Origin: Lutimaribacter salitolerans
GTDB lineage: Bacteria > Pseudomonadota > Alphaproteobacteria > Rhodobacterales > Rhodobacteraceae
Assembly (NCBI RefSeq): GCF_042677865.1
Contig: NZ_JBHUDD010000160.1
Coordinates: forward strand, 1-64,000
Direction of reading: 5' to 3'
Length of the DNA: 64,000 nucleotides
A program made the position numbers and the translations under genes. Shown piece after piece: positions 58,458 to 64,000 of the stretch (within the stretch, counting starts at the first letter, position 1; every line of letters starts with the position of its first letter). The notes below the pieces were generated by a model, which saw only the letters and a program-made list of their open reading frames with translations, was not told the origin of the DNA and ran no database searches.

Positions 58458-61069
58458 TCCAGCATCCCGCGCAGGTCATACAGCATCTGCAACGCCTCGC
58501 GCGGGCTCAGCTCATCCGGGCTGATCCCGCGCAACGCCTCTTCGACGCCTGATTTCGGCGGCTTTGCCGGAGCGGGCGGCGGCGCGGCCGCGAACAGCGG
58601 CAGATCGTCGATCAGCGCCTTGGGCTTCACGCCGCCCATCCGTTCGCCTTGTTCCAGCGCATCCAGCACCACGCGCGCCCGGGCCACCACGCTGTCGGGC
58701 AACCCCGCCAGCTTGGCCACCTGCACGCCATAGGATCGGTCGGCGGCGCCCTTGCGCACCTCGTGCAGGAAAATCACGTCGCCGTCATGTTCGCGCACGG
58801 TCACGGTGGCGTTTGCCACCCGCTCCAGCTTGCCCGCCAGTTGCGTCAATTCATGGTAATGCGTGGCAAACAGCGCGCGGCAGCGGTTCATGCCGTGCAG
58901 ATGCTCCAACGTGGCCCAGGCAATCGATAGCCCGTCATAAGTGGCCGTGCCGCGCCCGATTTCGTCCAGGATCACCAGCGCATGAGCATCCGCCTGATTC
59001 AGGATCGCGGCAGTTTCGACCATTTCCACCATGAACGTAGACCGCCCGCGCGCCAGATCGTCGGACGCGCCAACCCGGCTGAACAACTGGCTCACCATGC
59101 CGATATGCGCCGAGGTTGCGGGCACGAAACTACCCGCCTGCGCCAGCAGCGCGATCAGCGCGTTCTGCCGCAGAAAGGTGGATTTACCGGCCATGTTCGG
59201 ACCGGTCAGCAGCCAGATGTCGGCACCGACCCCCAGCGCGCAATCATTGGCGATGAACGGATCGCCCCCCTGTTTGCGCAGGGATCGTTCCACGACCGGA
59301 TGCCGCCCGCCCTCGATCACCAGCGCGCGGCTGCCATCCACACGCGGGCGGCACCAGTTCTCACCTGTGGCCAGGTCTGACAGCGCGGTTGTCAGGTCGA
59401 TCTCGGCCAAGGCGCGGGCGGTCTGGGCCAGCGGCGCGGCGCGGTCCAGAATTTCGGCTTTCAGGGCATCATAGAGCCGCTTTTCAATCTCGATCGCCCG
59501 CCCCCCCGCATTCAGGATGCGGGTTTCCATCTGTGACAGCTCGACCGTGGTAAACCGCACCTGATTGGCCGTGGTCTGGCGATGCTTGAACCGGTCATCG
59601 GCGTGCATCTTGTCGGCATGGGTCGCCGTCACCTCGACGAAATAGCCCAGCACGTTGTTATGCTTGATCTTCAGCGACGAAATGCCGGTGTCCTGCTGAT
59701 ACTGTGCCTGCATTCCGGCGATCACGCTGCGACCCTCGTCGCGCAACTGGCGCATCTCGTCCAGTTCGGCATCGTAACCGGCCGCGATGAAACCGCCATC
59801 GCGGGCCAGCAGCGGTGGTTCCGCCACCAGCGCCTGATCCAGCAGATCGTGCAGCGCGTCGTGGCCGAACAGGCTCTGTTTCGCCTGCAACAGCAGATCG
59901 GGCATGTCATCGGGCAGCAGCGCGGCAATAGCCGCCGCCTGTTCCAGCCCGCCGCGAATGCCGGTCAGGTCGCGCGGTCCGCCACGATCCAGCCCCAGCC
60001 GCGACAGCGCGCGGTCCAGATCGGGCACCCGTCGGAGCGCCGCGCGCAGATCGGCGGACAATCGACCCTGATCCACCGCGAATTGCACTGAGTCCAGCCG
60101 CGCCTGCACCACGTCCAGCACCCGTGACGGGCTGGACAGCCGACGCTCCAGCAGCCGCGCGCCCCCTGCGGTCAGCGTGCGATCCACCGCAGCCAGCAAC
60201 GAGCCGGCCCGCCCGCCGTTCATCCCGTGGGTGATCTCCAGATTGCGGCGCGTCGCGGCGTCGATCTGCATCACCCGTGCCTCGGCCTCGCGCACGGGCG
60301 TGCGCAGCAACGGCAGTTTGCCCTTTTGCGTGATCTCCAGGTACTCGACGATGGCACCCATCGCCGACACCTCGGCGCGCGAAAACGCGCCGAAGGCATC
60401 CAGCGATCCGACCTTGAACAGGGCGCACAACCGCTTTTCCGCGCCCTGGCTGTCAAAGGCCGCTCGACCCAGCGGCGTCATCGCGGCGCCCGAGTCAGTG
60501 ACTGTTTCGGCCAGATCCGCCTCTTGCCCCTCTGCCACGATCAGTTCGGACGGCACCAGCCGCGCCAGTTCCGGCCCCAGCCGCACCGGCGTCAGGGGCA
60601 TCACGTGAAACTCGCCCGTGGAAATATCCGCCCAGGCCAGCGCGCTGTCATCGCGCAGCGTGATGAAGGCCGCCAGATAATTGTGCCGACGCGCCTCAAG
60701 CAGCGACTCTTCGGTCAGGGTGCCGGGGGTGACCAGCCGCACCACATCGCGCCGCACCACCGATTTCGACCCGCGTTTCTTTGCCGCCTCGGGGCTTTCC
60801 ATCTGTTCGCAAACGGCCACCCGAAACCCCTTGCGGATCAGGGTCAGCAGATAGCCCTCGGCCGAATGGACCGGCACGCCACACATCGGAATGTCCTGTT
60901 CCAGATGCTTGCCGCGTTTCGTCAGGGCAATATCCAGCGCCTCGGCGGCGGCCACGGCATCGTCGAAGAACAGCTCGTAAAAATCGCCCATGCGATAGAA
61001 CAGCAGGGCGTCGGGGTACTGCGCCTTGATCTCAAGATATTGCGCCATCATTGGCGTGACATTCGACAT
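58400..61069 (-). CDS. mutS: DNA mismatch repair protein MutS
   Basis: The product has 889 residues. The mismatch-reading Phe-X-Glu is in MGDFYELFFDD near the N terminus, Walker A is GPNMAGKSTFLRQNA (about 622-636), and the C-terminal HTH and clamp regions are present. I chose the ATG at 61069 (MSNVTPMMAQYLE), the family start. The last 19 codons run into the grpE 3' end (58-base convergent overlap). Confidence 0.96.
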   Translation of the reverse strand: MSNVTPMMAQYLEIKAQYPDALLFYRMGDFYELFFDDAVAAAEALDIALTKRGKHLEQDIPMCGVPVHSAEGYLLTLIRKGFRVAVCEQMESPEAAKKRGSKSVVRRDVVRLVTPGTLTEESLLEARRHNYLAAFITLRDDSALAWADISTGEFHVMPLTPVRLGPELARLVPSELIVAEGQEADLAETVTDSGAAMTPLGRAAFDSQGAEKRLCALFKVGSLDAFGAFSRAEVSAMGAIVEYLEITQKGKLPLLRTPVREAEARVMQIDAATRRNLEITHGMNGGRAGSLLAAVDRTLTAGGARLLERRLSSPSRVLDVVQARLDSVQFAVDQGRLSADLRAALRRVPDLDRALSRLGLDRGGPRDLTGIRGGLEQAAAIAALLPDDMPDLLLQAKQSLFGHDALHDLLDQALVAEPPLLARDGGFIAAGYDAELDEMRQLRDEGRSVIAGMQAQYQQDTGISSLKIKHNNVLGYFVEVTATHADKMHADDRFKHRQTTANQVRFTTVELSQMETRILNAGGRAIEIEKRLYDALKAEILDRAAPLAQTARALAEIDLTTALSDLATGENWCRPRVDGSRALVIEGGRHPVVERSLRKQGGDPFIANDCALGVGADIWLLTGPNMAGKSTFLRQNALIALLAQAGSFVPATSAHIGMVSQLFSRVGASDDLARGRSTFMVEMVETAAILNQADAHALVILDEIGRGTATYDGLSIAWATLEHLHGMNRCRALFATHYHELTQLAGKLERVANATVTVREHDGDVIFLHEVRKGAADRSYGVQVAKLAGLPDSVVARARVVLDALEQGERMGGVKPKALIDDLPLFAAAPPPAPAKPPKSGVEEALRGISPDELSPREALQMLYDLRGMLDYSPVLDDTPTCAGRSRRS

Positions 61070-61202
61070 GCAGTTCCCCGTGGTTCGGTGTGACCTTACA
61101 AATGCGGCTGCCTGCCTCCAAGCCCGAATTGGCGCAAAACCTTGAGGCAGGGCATCACCCAAGGTAAGAGGCTGAAACCCTTGATCTGAAGGCCGCTGCA
61201 TA

Positions 61203-63458
61203 ATGACAAAAAACCGCATCACCCGCGAAGAGGCGCGTGCCTTTCACCTCGAACCCACCCCTGGCAAGTGGGAGGTGAACGCAACCGTCCCCATGACCAC
61301 ACAGCGCGATCTGTCGCTGGCCTATTCGCCGGGCGTTGCAGTCCCGTGCGAGGATATCGCGGCCAACCCCGAACTTGCCTATGACTACACCAACAAGGGC
61401 AACCTTGTGGCGGTGATTTCCAACGGCACGGCGGTCCTGGGTCTGGGCAATCTGGGTGCGTTGGGCTCGAAGCCGGTGATGGAGGGCAAGGCGGTTCTGT
61501 TCAAACGCTTTGCCGATGTGAACAGCATCGACATCGAACTGGATACCGAAGACGTCGATGCGTTCTGCAACGCGGTGCGGCTGATGGGGCCGACATTCGG
61601 CGGCATCAACCTCGAAGATATCAAGGCGCCTGAATGTTTCATCATCGAACAGCGCCTGAAAGAGGAAATGGATATCCCCGTTTTCCACGACGACCAGCAC
61701 GGCACCGCGGTGATCTGCGCCGCCGGTCTGATCAACGCGCTGCATATCTCGGGGAAAAAGATCGAGGATGTGAAGATCGTGCTGAACGGGGCAGGGGCCG
61801 CCGGGATCGCCTGTATCGAACTTCTCAAGCGCATGGGCGCGCGGCATGAAAACTGCATCGTCTGCGACACCAAGGGCGTGATCTATCAGGGCCGCACCGA
61901 CGGCATGAACCAGTGGAAATCGGCCCATGCCGTCACCACCGAGGCGAGAACGCTGGAAGAGGTGATGGTGGGCGCCGACGTGTTTCTGGGCGTGTCGGTC
62001 AAGGGTGCCGTGACGCCCGACATGGTCGCCAGCATGGGCGACAACCCGGTGATCTTTGCCATGGCCAACCCCGACCCCGAAATTACCCCGGAAGAAGCGC
62101 ATGAGGTTCGTCAGGATGCCATCGTCGCCACCGGACGCAGCGATTATCCCAACCAGGTCAACAACGTCCTTGGCTTTCCCTACCTGTTTCGCGGTGCGCT
62201 GGATATCCACGCCCGCGCCATCAACGACGAGATGAAGATCGCCTGCGCTGAGGCGCTGGCCGAACTTGCCCGCGAGGATGTGCCGGACGAGGTTGCAATC
62301 GCCTATGGCCGCAAGCTGACGTTCGGACGCGACTACATCATCCCCACGCCGTTCGATCCGCGCCTGATCCACCGGATTCCGCCCGCCGTTGCCCGTGCGG
62401 GGATGAACACCGGGGCCGCGCGCAGGCCGATCATCGACATGGACGCCTATGAACTGGGCCTGAAATCGCGCATGGACCCGACGGCCAGCATCCTGCGCGG
62501 CATCAACCTGCGTGCCCGCAACGCGCAGGCCCGCATGATCTTTGCCGAAGGCGACGACATCCGCGTCCTGCGCGCCGCCGTGATGTACCAGCGGCAGGGG
62601 CTGGGCAAGGCGCTGGTTGTCGGCCGGGAAAGCGACGTGAAGGAAAAGCTCGAGGCCGCAGGCCTGGGCGATGCCGTGCGCGAGCTTGAGGTGGTGAACG
62701 CCGCCAACACTCGGCACCTGGAAACGTACAAGGAGTTTCTCTACGAGCGCCTGCAACGCAAGGGCCATGACCGACACGACATCAACCGGCTGGCCGGGCG
62801 TGATCGCCACGTGTTTTCGGCCCTGATGCTGGCGCACGGGCATGGCGACGGGATGATCACCGGCGCGACCCGCAAATCCGCCCATGTGATGGAGCTTATC
62901 AACCACGTCTTTGACGCCGATGCCGACCATGGGGCCGCGGGCATCACCGCGCTGCTGCACAAGGGGCGCATCGTTCTGATCGCCGACACGCTGGTGCACG
63001 AATGGCCTGATCAGGAGGATCTTGCCAATATCGCCTGTCGCGCGGCAGACGTGGCCCGTCATCTGGGGCTTGAGCCGCGCGTGGCCTTCGTGTCGTTTTC
63101 TACCTTCGGCTATCCAAGGTCCGAGCGCGCCGAAAAGATGCACCTTGCCCCGCAGGTGCTGGAGCGCCGCGGCGTCGATTTCGAGTTCGAGGGCGAGATG
63201 ACGGTCGATGTGGCCCTGAACCCCAAGGCGCAGGCCAGCTTCCCGTTCCAGCGCCTGTCGGGCCCGGCCAACATCCTTGTGGTGCCCGCGCGGCACTCGG
63301 CCTCGATCTCGGTCAAGTTGATGCAGGAAATGGCCGGGGCCACGGTGATCGGGCCGATCCTGTCGGGCATCGGCGCGTCGATCCAGATCTGTTCGTCCAA
63401 CGCCACGGCCACCGACATCCTGAACATGGCGGTGCTGGCCTCGTGCAAGGTGGGGTAG
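61203..63458 (+). CDS. maeB: NADP-dependent malic enzyme with phosphotransacetylase-like domain
   Basis: The product has 751 residues. The N-terminal malic enzyme (about 1-420) has SLAYSPGVAVPC, the metal/malate region VFHDDQHGTAVICAAGLINAL (shown in part) and the NADP-binding loop VLNGAGAAGIACIELL. The C-terminal part (about 430-751) is a phosphate acetyltransferase-like domain (NILVVPARHSASISVKLMQE), as in MaeB, where it mediates regulation by acetyl-CoA rather than catalysis (family knowledge). It decarboxylates malate to pyruvate. It is divergent from mutS (133-base gap). Confidence 0.95.
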   Translation: MTKNRITREEARAFHLEPTPGKWEVNATVPMTTQRDLSLAYSPGVAVPCEDIAANPELAYDYTNKGNLVAVISNGTAVLGLGNLGALGSKPVMEGKAVLFKRFADVNSIDIELDTEDVDAFCNAVRLMGPTFGGINLEDIKAPECFIIEQRLKEEMDIPVFHDDQHGTAVICAAGLINALHISGKKIEDVKIVLNGAGAAGIACIELLKRMGARHENCIVCDTKGVIYQGRTDGMNQWKSAHAVTTEARTLEEVMVGADVFLGVSVKGAVTPDMVASMGDNPVIFAMANPDPEITPEEAHEVRQDAIVATGRSDYPNQVNNVLGFPYLFRGALDIHARAINDEMKIACAEALAELAREDVPDEVAIAYGRKLTFGRDYIIPTPFDPRLIHRIPPAVARAGMNTGAARRPIIDMDAYELGLKSRMDPTASILRGINLRARNAQARMIFAEGDDIRVLRAAVMYQRQGLGKALVVGRESDVKEKLEAAGLGDAVRELEVVNAANTRHLETYKEFLYERLQRKGHDRHDINRLAGRDRHVFSALMLAHGHGDGMITGATRKSAHVMELINHVFDADADHGAAGITALLHKGRIVLIADTLVHEWPDQEDLANIACRAADVARHLGLEPRVAFVSFSTFGYPRSERAEKMHLAPQVLERRGVDFEFEGEMTVDVALNPKAQASFPFQRLSGPANILVVPARHSASISVKLMQEMAGATVIGPILSGIGASIQICSSNATATDILNMAVLASCKVG

Positions 63459-63459
63459 G

Positions 63460-64000
63460 ATGACCCTGTTCACCTTCGGCTCCATCAACGCAGATCACAC
63501 CTATCTGGTGCCGCATCTGCCCGGTCCGGGCGAAACCCTGGCGGCCCGGTCTTTGACGACCGGGCTGGGCGGCAAAGGGGCAAACCAGTCGGTCGCCGCC
63601 GCGCGGGCCGGGGCGGATGTGGTGCATATCGGGGCAGTGGGGCGCGATGGCGGTTGGGCGCTGGACCGGCTGGCGGGATATGGCGTGCAGACCCATGCGA
63701 TCGTGCAGATCGACACGCCAACCGGCCACGCCATCATCTGCGTCGATCCGAGAGGCGAGAACCAGATCATAGTCTATCCCGGCGCAAACCGTGCCCTGAC
63801 TCCTGATCAGCTGACCACGATGGACGCGGCCGAGCCGGGCGACTGGCTGCTGTTGCAGAACGAAACGAACCTTCAGGTCGAGGCGGCGCAGCGCGCGCGT
63901 GCCGCAGGGGCCAGCGTGGCCTATTCCGCCGCACCATTCGAGGTGGATGCCGTGCGGGCAATCCTGCCGATGACGGATCTGTTGCTGCTGAATGCGGTCG
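63460..64000 (+). CDS. Ribokinase/PfkB-family sugar kinase, cut by the window end
   Basis: An open frame from the ATG at 63460 runs to the last base (180 codons) without a stop. The N terminus reads MTLFTFGSINADHTY, followed by the family signature GLGGKGANQSVAAARAGADV (about 36-55) and IGAVGRDGGWALDRL. The DTPTGHAIICVD strand and PGANRAL loop fit ribokinase. The ATP-binding and catalytic C-terminal half lies outside. It starts 1 base after the maeB stop, so it is probably co-transcribed. Confidence 0.9.
   Translation, partial: MTLFTFGSINADHTYLVPHLPGPGETLAARSLTTGLGGKGANQSVAAARAGADVVHIGAVGRDGGWALDRLAGYGVQTHAIVQIDTPTGHAIICVDPRGENQIIVYPGANRALTPDQLTTMDAAEPGDWLLLQNETNLQVEAAQRARAAGASVAYSAAPFEVDAVRAILPMTDLLLLNAV

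Noticed and set aside
60597..60612. GGCATCACGTGAAACT in mutS as a fourth parS
   Set aside because: Only 12 of 16 positions match and one arm is lost; expected by chance in 64 kb.
61155..63488. 777-codon open frame on the minus strand opposite maeB
   Set aside because: His/Arg/Gln-rich, no recognisable domain, mirrors the codon bias of the real gene on the other strand; maeB is certain.
1..64000. CRISPR array, prophage, integron or toxin-antitoxin module
   Set aside because: No regularly spaced repeats, phage structural genes, integrase or paired small genes found on reading through the window.

Overview
The window reads as chromosomal DNA of a Rhodobacteraceae (Roseobacter/Rhodobacter-type) alphaproteobacterium. 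The DNA is GC-rich and coding-dense. It carries the RegB/SenC/RegA redox regulatory cluster with the RegB redox box, a hemD-mic60-hemY block, AddAB rather than RecBCD, a Tim44-like/MltA/Smr/FxsA/SecB block, and an origin-type block maf | hemJ-rho-mnmE-mnmG-rsmG-parA-parB. The taxon call is inference from gene content and order; no 16S gene is present.

Layout. 1-2.26 kb: one end of an IS21-like element joined to an RND efflux pump gene that has lost its 5' part. 2.4-4.5 kb: arsR-acr3-arsH arsenic operon with a candidate operator. 4.7 kb: tRNA-Thr(CGT). 4.9-6.6 kb: acetyltransferase, HD hydrolase and an unknown secreted protein. 6.7-8.6 kb: ahcY and a DUF2853 gene, each with a strong terminator. 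8.7-8.9 kb: a promoter-to-terminator unit without an ORF that looks like a small RNA. 9.0-11.8 kb: EVE, YciI, gpsA and tsaD on the minus strand, divergent from hemD-mic60-hemY (11.8-15.7 kb). 15.8-18.5 kb: regA, senC and regB. 18.6-28.7 kb: a PAS-only membrane protein, then tsaE-amgK-murU-addB-addA with overlapping reading frames. 28.8-35.4 kb: surface-polysaccharide genes with glmM and trxA. 35.5-37.4 kb: hslVU separated by a 26-bp perfect palindrome. 37.4-43.4 kb: dipeptidase, MFS transporter, smr-mltA-Tim44-like operon, fxsA, secB. 43.4-46.1 kb: maf-aroE-coaE-dnaQ on the minus strand.

The most informative place is 46129-46536, a 408-bp gap that I call the chromosomal origin of replication. 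Genes diverge from it on both sides. It contains one perfect and several near-perfect DnaA boxes, a perfect CtrA-type TTAA-N7-TTAA site and AT-rich tracts. Downstream lie parA and parB and two perfect parS sites, one overlapping the mnmG start and one inside rsmG; a third, 14/16 match lies inside hemW. From 53.9 kb the region continues with DUF454, hemW, rdgB and rph on the minus strand, divergent from hrcA-grpE, then mutS, maeB and the first part of a ribokinase-family gene cut by the window end.

Most of the window is core genome. The parts that look accessory or rearranged are the IS/RND junction, the ars operon and the polysaccharide genes between addA and trxA. I found no CRISPR array, prophage, toxin-antitoxin pair or defence island, and no clearly undescribed multi-gene system. 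The best candidates for something new are the small RNA at 8.75 kb, the hslV-hslU twin palindromes and the exact architecture of the origin.
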